A DNA stretch of 34,913 nucleotides from a virus, in IMG/VR virus record IMGVR_UViG_3300021373_001376, positions 1 to 34,913 of that record; one strand, written 5' to 3'. The notes beneath the pieces are model-generated. The model was not told where the DNA came from, did no database searches, and saw nothing but the letters and a program-made list of their open reading frames with translations. Below are positions 1 to 5,989 of the stretch, piece by piece. Position 1 is the stretch's first letter. Every line of letters begins with the position of its first letter. A program made the translations under genes and the position numbers.

Positions 1-172
1 TTGGCGGCTCGTAGAACCCACGATTGACGCCAGGATTAGCCAGGAGGCCCGTGATACAGCGGAGAATAGCGGCCTCAGTCTTACCAGCTCCGAACCCAGC
101 GACAAACGCAGGGAATCGGGCCTCGGTCATCATGTACTTGTACTGAGGGGCTGTCGGCTCAATCGATGCCAT
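1..172 (-). CDS. terL: Terminase large subunit, N-terminal part (runs off the left edge)
   Basis: This is the start of the packaging ATPase/nuclease. Reading from ATG at 172-170 gives MASIEPTAPQYKYMM, then a Walker A loop (AGFGAGKT, residues 25-32 of the joined protein). The same frame continues into the fragment at the right edge, so the full protein is about 411 residues. The start overlaps the terS stop by 14 bp, which suggests translational coupling. The last codons at the extreme edge (bases 1-4) differ from the right copy, giving EPP rather than EPT, which looks like an end error. Confidence 0.9.
   Translation of the reverse strand, partial: MASIEPTAPQYKYMMTEARFPAFVAGFGAGKTEAAILRCITGLLANPGVNRGFYEPP
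5..130. repeat. Left copy of 126-bp terminal direct repeat
   Basis: Bases 5-130 are identical to 34788-34913 (offset 34783). Bases 2-3 also match but 1 and 4 do not. The repeat lies inside the terminase large subunit coding sequence, and the gene is only intact when the two copies are superimposed. The simplest reading is an assembly overlap of a circular or circularly permuted genome. A true terminal repeat inside a packaging gene is possible but less likely. Confidence 0.95.
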
Positions 173-515
173 CAGGCTTTACGATGTTCACTGTGATGGG
201 CGGCTTCTGCGTCTGATCCTCGGCTGTTTCTCTCCACCCAGCCCGACACTTGAGGTAAAAGAGAATCGACGTTGTATCGCCATTGAGGGCCTTCTCGTAC
301 AGCTTGTTCGTTACTTCAGTGATTCCGACAGCCTGGCCCTTTTTTATAGCCTCCGCAAACTCGTCAAATTCATGCTCTTTTTTATTGAGAGTGCTGTAGT
401 TGATGCCCAGGGATTCAGCGATCTGCTTTTTGGTGCAGCCTTGCGATGCGTATTTATACGCTTTCTCACACACCTCTGGCGTGATCTCGAATGGCGGCTT
501 GCCGACCTTACCCAT
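159..515 (-). CDS. terS: Terminase small subunit
   Basis: This is the DNA-recognition subunit of the packaging motor, 118 residues from ATG at 515 (MGKVGKPPFEITPEV). An N-terminal helix-turn-helix is visible in QGCTKKQIAESLGINYSTL, followed by the NKLYEKALNGDTTSILFYLK region typical of small phage terminases that ends in a GWRE motif. The reading frame is open to 560, but the start at 515 is preferred: it overlaps the upstream stop in the tight ATGGGTAA pattern used throughout this genome and has GGAG upstream. It lies directly before terL, with a 14-bp overlap, which confirms the role by context. Confidence 0.88.
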   Translation of the reverse strand: MGKVGKPPFEITPEVCEKAYKYASQGCTKKQIAESLGINYSTLNKKEHEFDEFAEAIKKGQAVGITEVTNKLYEKALNGDTTSILFYLKCRAGWRETAEDQTQKPPITVNIVKPDGID

Positions 516-729
516 TGTCTGGATGCTCCAGGTTAAGGGACCAATATTCGCCCCGTGCATTGCCCGACCGAATGACGCCGTCGTAAATCTCCCCTGGCTC
601 CATTGGGTATGTCTCGACGGTCCCGTCAGAGAACGCTACCAAATACAGGCCAGGTTCGTGCGGCATCTCACCAGGAGCGACTGGGCTCCACAGGAGTCGA
701 ACGATCTGTTCCATGCGCTTATTGTACAT
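508..729 (-). CDS. Small hypothetical protein, first gene of the packaging/late operon
   Basis: The 73-residue protein (MYNKRMEQIVRLLW...) has no family I recognise. It is mildly acidic, with segments resembling a small beta-rich domain (PGLYLVAFSDGTVETY). It ends with an 8-bp overlap onto the terS start, which supports it as real and co-translated. The ATG at 729 sits directly at the end of the T-tract of a strong terminator and has no Shine-Dalgarno sequence. ATG at 714 (MEQIVRLL) is an alternative, also without a clear ribosome site. Translation may depend on read-through transcripts or be inefficient. Confidence 0.65.
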   Translation of the reverse strand: MYNKRMEQIVRLLWSPVAPGEMPHEPGLYLVAFSDGTVETYPMEPGEIYDGVIRSGNARGEYWSLNLEHPDNG

Positions 730-768
730 AAAAAAAGACCCCAGGGCCTGGAGTGGAACCCTGGGGCC
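730..768 (-). terminator. Strong intrinsic terminator ending the early region
   Basis: On the minus strand a 10-bp stem (737-746 pairing with 759-768, one G:U pair) with a 12-nt loop is followed by TC and a run of seven T (730-736). It lies between the last early gene (stop at 811) and the first gene of the terS/terL operon. A second GC hairpin (774-780 with 796-802, 15-nt loop) lies just upstream. Confidence 0.85.
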
Positions 769-773
769 AACAT

Positions 774-802
774 GGGCGGGAGCAAGGAAACAAAACCCGC
801 CC
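774..802 (-). other. GC hairpin upstream of the terminator
   Basis: An inverted repeat GGGCGGG / CCCGCCC (774-780 and 796-802) has a 15-nt A/G-rich loop. It has no T-run of its own. It may protect the 3' end of the early transcript or act as a tandem element with the terminator immediately downstream. The role is inferred only from position. Confidence 0.5.
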
Positions 803-810
803 GTCCCTGG

Positions 811-942
811 TCATTCGGAGACCTCTTCCTCCTCCGCGCATTTCCAGCAAACACTATCGTCGAATCGATCATCCTCGACGACAGACTCCTCTCGCCAATA
901 TCTCTGATGGCAAATAGGGCAATCAAACGGGTATTCCATCAT
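811..942 (-). CDS. 43-residue CxxC/CxxC mini-protein
   Basis: Reading from ATG at 942 gives MMEYPFDCPICHQRYW..., later VCWKCAEEEE, then TGA at 811-813. The two pairs CPIC and CWKC are spaced as in a small zinc ribbon or rubredoxin-like knuckle, and the tail is strongly acidic. The start overlaps the upstream stop as ATGA, and AAGGTAAG lies at ribosome-site distance. No specific function can be assigned. It may be a zinc-binding host-interaction protein. Confidence 0.7.
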   Translation of the reverse strand: MMEYPFDCPICHQRYWREESVVEDDRFDDSVCWKCAEEEEVSE

Positions 943-1139
943 GATCTTACCTTTGTCATGTTGTCGAGTGGGTGTTGATATCTAACGATCTCGATAGGAG
1001 GCTCGTCGTTCTCTGAGAGCTTGACCACGCTGAAGTCGTACAAGATAGCAGCGTCCTCCTTCCATCGCTTAGACATCATGTACGCGGCCTGGAGAGCGAT
1101 CTCCCACTCCTCCTCGAGCCACTGAATATCGCCTTCCAT
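939..1139 (-). CDS. Small hypothetical early protein
   Basis: This is a 66-residue protein beginning MEGDIQWLEEEWEIALQAAYMMS, with an acidic, probably helical N-terminal half and a short beta-like C-terminal half. I recognise no family. It sits in the early operon between the PD-(D/E)XK-like gene (3 bp upstream) and the CxxC mini-protein (ATGA overlap). The stop/start overlap and consistent spacing are the main evidence that it is expressed. Confidence 0.65.
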   Translation of the reverse strand: MEGDIQWLEEEWEIALQAAYMMSKRWKEDAAILYDFSVVKLSENDEPPIEIVRYQHPLDNMTKVRS

Positions 1140-1142
1140 AAA

Positions 1143-1574
1143 CTACCCCCATTTGATATCAAGCTCGCTGTATTTATACATTGGCTCTATATCGTCACCT
1201 AACGGCTTTCGCCCTAATGGCGTACCTCCCGCTATCCGCAGTTTTGGACTAGAGAGAACTTGCTCGCCATCGGAGATCTCGACCATCCCGAATCGCTCGT
1301 TGTGATGAAAGAACAGAAAGAACGGCTTGCCCGTAAACAGGGCCAGCTGACACCCTTCGATCATCTTAGGCACGTTGACGCCTAAATAGGGCGACTTAGT
1401 TTTGTAGACCTTCACCTCAGCCCAAGCCACGACCTTGTCATCTCGGTGAAAGGCCGCGTCGATGCGATACTTTGCCCCGTTGCCTAGCTTTGTCCACTTG
1501 GCGCTGTACTTTGCCCCGAAGTGATCCAGGACCATCGCCTCATTAATAAGATCTTGCTTGGTCTCACGAAGCAT
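1143..1574 (-). CDS. PD-(D/E)XK nuclease-like protein
   Basis: The protein has 143 residues from ATG at 1574. That start is preferred to ATG at 1586 because GAGG lies 6 bases before it and the overlap with the upstream stop is 11 bp. The segment RIDAAFHRDDKVVAWAEVKV matches the nuclease core pattern: an aspartate at the end of one strand, then an E-x-K on the next, here EVK. A conserved-looking K/Y-rich stretch and QLALFTGKPFFLFFHH complete an alpha-beta fold. Such small phage proteins may process recombination or replication intermediates or act on host DNA. The catalytic assignment is a motif reading, and no substrate can be named. Confidence 0.6.
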   Translation of the reverse strand: MLRETKQDLINEAMVLDHFGAKYSAKWTKLGNGAKYRIDAAFHRDDKVVAWAEVKVYKTKSPYLGVNVPKMIEGCQLALFTGKPFFLFFHHNERFGMVEISDGEQVLSSPKLRIAGGTPLGRKPLGDDIEPMYKYSELDIKWG

Positions 1575-1749
1575 CGCAGACCTCATCGGCGATATGCTTG
1601 TAATCAGGCCAGTGACCAGCCAGGACTTGCTCGCAGTAAAACTGCTGATCCGCGATCTCGTCGTCCATATCCATCTTGCCCATCATCCCAATCAAAATCA
1701 GGACGATAAACAGCGCACCTCCTACGAATAAACGCTCAGTTGTTGTCAT
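1564..1749 (-). CDS. Small single-pass membrane protein
   Basis: The 61-residue protein has one N-terminal transmembrane segment (LFVGGALFIVLILIGMM, about residues 7-23) followed by an acidic soluble tail with two cysteines (YCEQVLAGHWPDY... and EVCDAS). The Y-C-E...WPDY pattern recurs in small uncharacterised phage membrane proteins. It starts at ATG 1749, one base into the previous stop (TAATG), with a G-rich ribosome site. Insertion in the inner membrane is likely; the function is unknown. Confidence 0.65.
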   Translation of the reverse strand: MTTTERLFVGGALFIVLILIGMMGKMDMDDEIADQQFYCEQVLAGHWPDYKHIADEVCDAS

Positions 1750-1952
1750 TATTTACCCCCTATCAGCTGACGCAGTTGACGGAACCCATCACGGTCCTCG
1801 AGCAAGTGCTCCATGGTGGAGTATTGCTTCTCCAGGATATAACGGGACTTGAGCACCTCGATCACCAGGGCGCGGATTTCTGTTTGGGTCAGCACGAGAT
1901 CGGGCTTCTCCAGGAACGCCTCCAGGACGATGTTGGAAGGTGCGCGACTCAT
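1749..1952 (-). CDS. Small helical hypothetical protein
   Basis: This is a 67-residue protein (MSRAPSNIVLEAFLEKPD...) predicted by eye to be nearly all helical and highly charged, without cysteines or a membrane segment. No family is recognised. It overlaps the upstream gene by ATGA and the downstream start by one base, so it belongs to the early operon. Confidence 0.6.
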   Translation of the reverse strand: MSRAPSNIVLEAFLEKPDLVLTQTEIRALVIEVLKSRYILEKQYSTMEHLLEDRDGFRQLRQLIGGK

Positions 1953-2185
1953 TGCCGCGCCTCCTTGGCGATGAACTGTTTGACAGTCCCGCCGAACTTC
2001 GACGCCCGCTCGTTAAAGTCAGCGACGTCTGTGAGGAACAGCTCCTCGGGTAGGATGCCAGCCTCCTGGGCCACATCGATGACGCGGAGCCACTCCTCGT
2101 CGGTGCAGTTGACCAGGGCGGAGCGACAGATACGATCCATCACGTCCTTCTTGCTGGTGTCGATTTTGGTAACGCGGTTATTCAT
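1949..2185 (-). CDS. Small hypothetical early protein
   Basis: The 78-residue protein begins MNNRVTKIDTSKKDVMDRIC and contains the helical, acidic segment EEWLRVIDVAQEAGILPEELF. No catalytic motif or known family is visible. It is followed by an ATGA overlap with the next small gene and lies 26 bp after the first gene of the promoter-proximal early segment. Its N-terminal basic patch and C-terminal FIAKEARQ tail do not point to a specific role. Confidence 0.6.
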   Translation of the reverse strand: MNNRVTKIDTSKKDVMDRICRSALVNCTDEEWLRVIDVAQEAGILPEELFLTDVADFNERASKFGGTVKQFIAKEARQ

Positions 2186-2211
2186 AACTTACCCTCCAGG
2201 TAAAAGGCCGC

Positions 2212-2601
2212 TTATGCGGCCAGGTCTTGCTTAATTTGCTCGTCAATTACCATGTAATGAAAAGCGAGTTGCGCGGTCAGTGTGACGTAATCATCGAGAT
2301 CACGAGGCTGTACTGGTTGAGATGCGATTTCGATTTCAGCATCTTCAAGCAAGCGCTCTGCCTTGCGCTTGTCTGTTGCGTCTATAAAGTCGCTAACGCT
2401 TGCGGCTTTAATTGCAGCGATAAACTTGTAAGCAGATGCGCCATTGACCATTTTGTGGTCACAGATATCTCGTGTTTGACGAAGGTTCAAGCTATCGGCG
2501 TTCCAGGTGTTCCACAGGCCGTCGCTTTTCATCTGGTTGATCTCTTTAATAAACATCTGCGCGATGTATTGAGCTTCAGATTTAATTGCTGCGTAGTTCA
2601 T
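2212..2601 (-). CDS. Hypothetical protein, first gene after the second early promoter
   Basis: A 129-residue protein beginning MNYAAIKSEAQYIAQMFIKEINQ. It is mostly helical and charged, with no motif I recognise. AAGGAAG lies 6 bases before the ATG, one of the clearer ribosome sites here. The gene is preceded by about 107 bp of non-coding DNA holding a sigma70-like promoter. First position after a dedicated promoter suggests it is needed in quantity early, but its job is unknown. Confidence 0.7.
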   Translation of the reverse strand: MNYAAIKSEAQYIAQMFIKEINQMKSDGLWNTWNADSLNLRQTRDICDHKMVNGASAYKFIAAIKAASVSDFIDATDKRKAERLLEDAEIEIASQPVQPRDLDDYVTLTAQLAFHYMVIDEQIKQDLAA

Positions 2602-2648
2602 GTCTTGCTTCCTTTTGGTTGATGGCGGTGTCCCCCGCCGACAAGAGA

Positions 2649-2690
2649 ATCATCTCAAAACCACAGGTAAGCGTCAACTAAATTGATGAC
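2649..2690 (-). promoter_or_regulatory. Sigma70-like promoter with an upstream GTCATC element
   Basis: On the minus strand TTGACG (2672-2677) is separated by 17 bases from GATGAT (2649-2654), which is immediately preceded by TGA and so fits an extended -10. Upstream, GTCATC (2685-2690) lies six bases before GTTGACGC. The same GTCATC/six-base/GTTGACGC arrangement occurs at the promoter near 8.85 kb. The site lies in one of the few non-coding gaps and points at the gene starting at 2601. Confidence 0.65.
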
Positions 2691-2708
2691 TCTCTTTCAC
2701 TTTTGTCA

Positions 2709-3095
2709 CTAATTATATGAAATCCATCGATGATTTTCTGGGTCAGCTTCCCAGGCTCGGTATTGCTCCCTGTAGAACTTGGCGATCTCCAGCCGCAGCT
2801 CTCGATTGGTCTTCATGATGGCGTTGGCTTTATCCCGCAGAATCTCCAGGTGCCCGGGCCCATACACATCCTCTAGGAAATCCATGAACCGTGCGGGCGA
2901 TTCGCCCATCTCGCGGTGATGATAGCGGCACATCGTGATCGCGTTATCGAGCGACCATCTCACGGCCTTATTTCGTCGACCATACACATGGCAGCAGTCA
3001 AGGCCCTCTGTCTTGCCACAGACCATGCAGTGCTGATCCCTGGCTCTCACACATTTGCTAAACCAATTATCGGCGGCGTCTCTCTTGATCGACAT
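2709..3095 (-). CDS. HNH-type zinc nuclease, NinG/Rap-like
   Basis: The 128-residue protein contains CMVCGKTEGLDCCHVYGRR followed by the segment NAITMCRYHHREMG, an HNH-like layout with CxxC and C/H zinc ligands and a CH histidine at the expected place. The C-terminal half is helical and charged. Lambda NinG (Rap) proteins have a related CxxC...GH...C arrangement and help resolve recombination intermediates. The presence of a NinB-like gene 1.5 kb upstream supports that reading. It starts at ATG 3095 with a strong GGGAGGAG site and overlaps the upstream mini-gene by 29 bp. A generic HNH endonuclease is the main alternative. Confidence 0.65.
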   Translation of the reverse strand: MSIKRDAADNWFSKCVRARDQHCMVCGKTEGLDCCHVYGRRNKAVRWSLDNAITMCRYHHREMGESPARFMDFLEDVYGPGHLEILRDKANAIMKTNRELRLEIAKFYREQYRAWEADPENHRWISYN

Positions 3096-3243
3096 AATTC
3101 TCCTCCCGAAACCATCGCTCTCTGAGTATTGCTTTCACTGCGTTCGAACAATCACAGGCCCAGCCGTCCAGGAATCCCTGACTCCAAACGGGGACCATGA
3201 TCTTGTGGCACTCAGTGCATCGAACCTTTGGGGGCTGCTCCAT
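3067..3243 (-). CDS. 58-residue cysteine-containing mini-protein
   Basis: ATG at 3243 begins MEQPPKVRCTECHKIMVPVW, continuing to WACDCS and a basic tail ending in four arginines before TAA at 3067-3069. CTEC and CDC could together bind one zinc ion. GAGGTGATAGAAG precedes the ATG. It overlaps its upstream neighbour by 32 bp and its downstream neighbour by 29 bp, and its presence removes an apparent gap in the operon. Function unknown; a small zinc-ribbon nucleic-acid binder is a guess. Confidence 0.6.
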   Translation of the reverse strand: MEQPPKVRCTECHKIMVPVWSQGFLDGWACDCSNAVKAILRERWFREENYVDQERRRR

Positions 3244-3460
3244 CTTCTATCACCTCAAAATTAGGCTCCGTGTTTAGCACCACGAGCCACTCCATTCCGA
3301 ACTCTGTTGCGTTTTGCTTTACCCTCACGCCATGTGGAAACGCCTGGCATATAACCAAGCAAGTATCCACAGGCGACTCTGGATGGGGTATCACACCATA
3401 AATGGTCGAAGCCAACAAAAACATGATCGAGTCATCATCCAGGTGCGCCGCCAGAATCAC
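3212..3460 (-). CDS. Small hypothetical early protein (GTG start)
   Basis: An 82-residue protein starts at GTG 3460, overlapping the metallophosphoesterase stop as GTGA. It begins with VILAAHLDDDSIMFLLAS and contains PHPESPVDTCLVICQAFPHGV. The alternating hydrophobic pattern suggests a small alpha-beta domain; no family is recognised. There is no ATG until residue 13, and the tight overlap is the reason for accepting GTG. Confidence 0.55.
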   Translation of the reverse strand: MILAAHLDDDSIMFLLASTIYGVIPHPESPVDTCLVICQAFPHGVRVKQNATEFGMEWLVVLNTEPNFEVIEDGAAPKGSMH

Positions 3461-4614
3461 AGACGCGGCCTCACAGTGACGCGATGGACTTCCCCATCAT
3501 TTGCATCGTATGTAATGACCTTTGCGCCCCTAGCGCTGGTGTAGCCGTGAGAAACGGCATAGTGGTCCCTGGCGCTGAGTGTAGGATGTTGCTCGATCGT
3601 GCAGCCTGAATCCTCCAGCACCCGCTCATGATGCAGATGGCCTGTGTGCAAGTATGCAAAATCGCTTTGCCCCCAGAGCGGCCTGATACGTGGCTCTGAA
3701 CAGAACAGCTTTTGGAGTTGGGCCATTTTCATCCTGTGCCCATGGTGCCAGCCGATCAATGTCCGCCCGTGCAGGTACGCATAAAACGGCCAGTCATTAT
3801 CGATAACCTCGACTCTGGGCTCTTGGCTCCATCGATGCTTTAGGTACTTCCGTATCCATACGCTGGAACTGATGTCGTGATTGCCTTCAGCCTGGACGAT
3901 AACGACCTCCCCGAAGTGCTCGAGCATCATTTTAACGGCCTCATCCATGACCTGGATCGTAATATCGACCAGCTTGGCGTATCGATCATCCGTACCGACC
4001 AGAACGTGCTTGCTCTGTGGTGTGACGGGCAGGATGCCGTCCCAGTGCAGCCAGTCACCGAGCTGCGCCAGGATACCCGTTTTGCTGTTTGGGCTGGCCT
4101 GGAGCATATCGTGGATAGCGTTGAGAAATGTATCCCTGGCGATCTTTGCGTCCCAGTTGCTGCCCTCTGACTCCTGGCTGGCCTTCATACCCAGGTGATA
4201 GTCGGTAATCGTCAAAACAGTGCAAAGGCTGTCGTCGCTCTCCTCTGGCGTTGGTGTTGGCTCGAATGGGACGACGTTGTCACACGCTTGCTCGATGCGC
4301 TCGATCATCATCTCGATACGTCGATCGGCGTCTTGCTTGCTCTTCACCCACTGCCCCGTAGGGCGTCCCTCGTCGTTATAGTACGTGGACACACCTGACA
4401 CCTGGAAGCCATCGGGCACTTGATGCACCATATCGTGATCAGGAGAATAGCCCTGTTTTGCGGCTCTATCCTGGACGATCTTGATCGTGCCCTTGACCGT
4501 CTCCCTAGTGATGCCCAGTTCTCGCCCGACCTCGGTTTTGTTTAGGCCAGACTCATAAAGCCTGATGATCTCTTTTTGCCTGTCCGTGTTGCAGTACCTG
4601 AATAAGTCACTCAT
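3457..4614 (-). CDS. HTH-metallophosphoesterase
   Basis: The 385-residue protein starts at ATG 4614 (ATGA overlap with the NinB-like gene). An earlier in-frame start at 4692 lies inside that gene and is rejected. Residues about 8-50 form a helix-turn-helix (SGLNKTEVGRELGITRETVK). The rest is a calcineurin-like phosphoesterase with metal motifs in order: TDYHLGM (D-x-H), QLGDWLHWDG (GD), EGNHD (GNHD), GWHHGH and TGHLHHE (GHxH). All usual metal ligands are present. The family covers phosphodiesterases and nucleases, and position among replication and recombination genes suggests a nucleic-acid substrate. The direct partner is unknown. Confidence 0.8.
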   Translation of the reverse strand: MSDLFRYCNTDRQKEIIRLYESGLNKTEVGRELGITRETVKGTIKIVQDRAAKQGYSPDHDMVHQVPDGFQVSGVSTYYNDEGRPTGQWVKSKQDADRRIEMMIERIEQACDNVVPFEPTPTPEESDDSLCTVLTITDYHLGMKASQESEGSNWDAKIARDTFLNAIHDMLQASPNSKTGILAQLGDWLHWDGILPVTPQSKHVLVGTDDRYAKLVDITIQVMDEAVKMMLEHFGEVVIVQAEGNHDISSSVWIRKYLKHRWSQEPRVEVIDNDWPFYAYLHGRTLIGWHHGHRMKMAQLQKLFCSEPRIRPLWGQSDFAYLHTGHLHHERVLEDSGCTIEQHPTLSARDHYAVSHGYTSARGAKVITYDANDGEVHRVTVRPRL

Positions 4615-5048
4615 TGATCCCCCCTGAGTTTCATGTATTCGGAATCGGCTGGGATCTCGAGCGTCTTGCCATGATCCGCAGCCCATGCCCAAACCTGATC
4701 CAGGAAGGCCATCATTTCGCCTGGATCGAGCCCTCTGCTTTTCCTGAGCTGCCCAGGAATCACAGTGTTATGGATTACTCGATCCTCAACACCGAGGAAT
4801 CGGTGCTTCATGAGGTCTTTCATTTCCTCCTCGCTGATCTCGTAACCCTTGGCGGTAAAGTGCTCCGCCAGCTCACGTAACCAGACGTGGAATAGTGCGT
4901 TTTGACTTAGAGAACGCTTATTTCGGTATACCTTTGGCTCCCAGGTAACTGGGTAATTGAAGTCCCACTCCTTCTCGAGCCATCGCTGAAAGAAGGCGAC
5001 ACGCTCTTGGATCTGCCGCCTTTCTTTGATCAACCAGAATTGGCTCAC
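4611..5048 (-). CDS. ninB: NinB-like recombination protein
   Basis: The 145-residue protein starts at GTG 5048, overlapping the helicase stop as GTGA. Length and layout fit lambda NinB (Orf), a single-strand-binding mediator that loads annealing proteins. RSLSQNALFHVWLRELA matches the RSLxQN...W block, and the C-terminal MMAFLDQVWAWAADHGKTL matches the conserved helix ending in HG. The Sak3-type annealing protein in the same operon gives it a plausible partner. The long insert MKHRFLGVEDRVIHNTV makes this more divergent than enterobacterial versions. An upstream in-frame ATG at 5120 would overlap the helicase heavily and is less likely. Confidence 0.65.
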   Translation of the reverse strand: MSQFWLIKERRQIQERVAFFQRWLEKEWDFNYPVTWEPKVYRNKRSLSQNALFHVWLRELAEHFTAKGYEISEEEMKDLMKHRFLGVEDRVIHNTVIPGQLRKSRGLDPGEMMAFLDQVWAWAADHGKTLEIPADSEYMKLRGDQ

Positions 5049-5989
5049 GATCGCGGGAGCTCGATGTGCATCGACCGATGACTCTCGGCCTTTTTGAAGG
5101 TCAGGCCTTTGCCCTCCCATAGATTTATGTGGCCCTCGTATGGACCGTTCCGCTGTTTAGCGACGATCAGCTTGAGGTCAGGCTCGGCCATGATCAGTTG
5201 CTCCTTTTCTGTGAGCTTTTCGCCCATCACCTGGAACTGCTTTACCTTTTGTCGCCTTTTATTATGCCAAATTATGAACAGCAAGTGTGCCTGGTCGACA
5301 ATAGTACCGCCGCCTCGCACATCGAACCGCGTTGGAATGTACTCGTCCCCGCCTGATTGTGGTTTTCTCACATGGTGCACCAGACATATATGGACGTCCT
5401 TCGCCTCAGCTATGCCCAAGAGCTGATTCATGAACAGACGCTCCCGTTCAATGTCGTCAGTGACGCCACAGAATTGCAGGTTGTCGACCAGGACGACCTT
5501 AACGCCTCGATCAGCCATCGCGATAATGCAGCCCAGCACCTCGAGCGGCTCGACACCACCGAGTGCTCGATACCAGTACACACGCTCACCGACCCAGTCA
5601 TAAAACTCCTGGGCGAATTTCATGGGCGGCTCATCGGCTGCGGCGGCTTGTTTGCACATCATGTAAGCCGTATCTGACAACTTCATCTCAAACGATGCTA
5701 GGCCGACCTTTACGTGTTGTGCCAGGTGCGTCAGTACAAACGACGCGACCGTGCTTTTCTTATGTCCATTGATACCGCACCAAACGCTGACCTCGCCAGT
5801 GCGTAGCCTGACCTTGTCGTGCGTATCGATCCAGGGAAACGGATACCCGTGTGTGACTGGGTCCGTTTGTACCCGATCAAAAAATGCCTTCTCGAAATGC
5901 TCAATCCTGACGACGTCAGCCGCCTCACTCAAAGCAAAAACCTCCTGGAGATCCTTATCGGTAAAATCTCGCTTCTCGATTATTCTCAT
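5045..5989 (-). CDS. DnaB-like replicative helicase (RecA-fold domain)
   Basis: The 314-residue protein holds mainly the C-terminal ATPase domain of DnaB/T7 gp4-type helicases. The phosphate-binding loop reads CGINGHKKSTV (about residues 71-80), and the Walker B strand is KVVLVDNLQF. HICLVHHVRKP and RFDVRGGGTIVDQAHLL fit the later helicase motifs (H4 and the DNA-contacting loop). The N-terminal domain of bacterial DnaB is missing, as in many small phage helicases. The loop has lysine where glycine is usual (GHKKS against GHGKS). It overlaps the initiator gene (ATGA) and the NinB-like gene, forming an initiator-helicase pair like lambda O and P/DnaB. Confidence 0.85.
   Translation of the reverse strand: MRIIEKRDFTDKDLQEVFALSEAADVVRIEHFEKAFFDRVQTDPVTHGYPFPWIDTHDKVRLRTGEVSVWCGINGHKKSTVASFVLTHLAQHVKVGLASFEMKLSDTAYMMCKQAAAADEPPMKFAQEFYDWVGERVYWYRALGGVEPLEVLGCIIAMADRGVKVVLVDNLQFCGVTDDIERERLFMNQLLGIAEAKDVHICLVHHVRKPQSGGDEYIPTRFDVRGGGTIVDQAHLLFIIWHNKRRQKVKQFQVMGEKLTEKEQLIMAEPDLKLIVAKQRNGPYEGHINLWEGKGLTFKKAESHRSMHIELPRS

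Noticed and set aside
5-130. Duplicated terminase fragment or T7-type physical terminal repeat
   Set aside because: Joining the ends restores a single intact terminase with the expected start and a terS overlap, so an assembly overlap of a circular map is simpler.
721-726. TACAAT as a late promoter -10
   Set aside because: No matching -35; the expected position falls within the terminator stem.
636-926. Minus-strand 96-residue open frame
   Set aside because: It runs through the terminator and hairpin and overlaps the better supported CxxC mini-protein and the gene at 508-729 in another frame.
400-978. Plus-strand open frames such as this one throughout the window
   Set aside because: All plus-strand frames lie opposite well-supported minus-strand genes, lack ribosome sites and show no recognisable domains.
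1789-2076. Minus-strand 95-residue open frame
   Set aside because: Arginine/serine-rich shadow of two genes with ATGA linkage in other frames.
4615-4692. Upstream start for the metallophosphoesterase
   Set aside because: Would add 26 low-quality residues inside the NinB-like gene; the ATGA-linked ATG at 4614 fits the local pattern.
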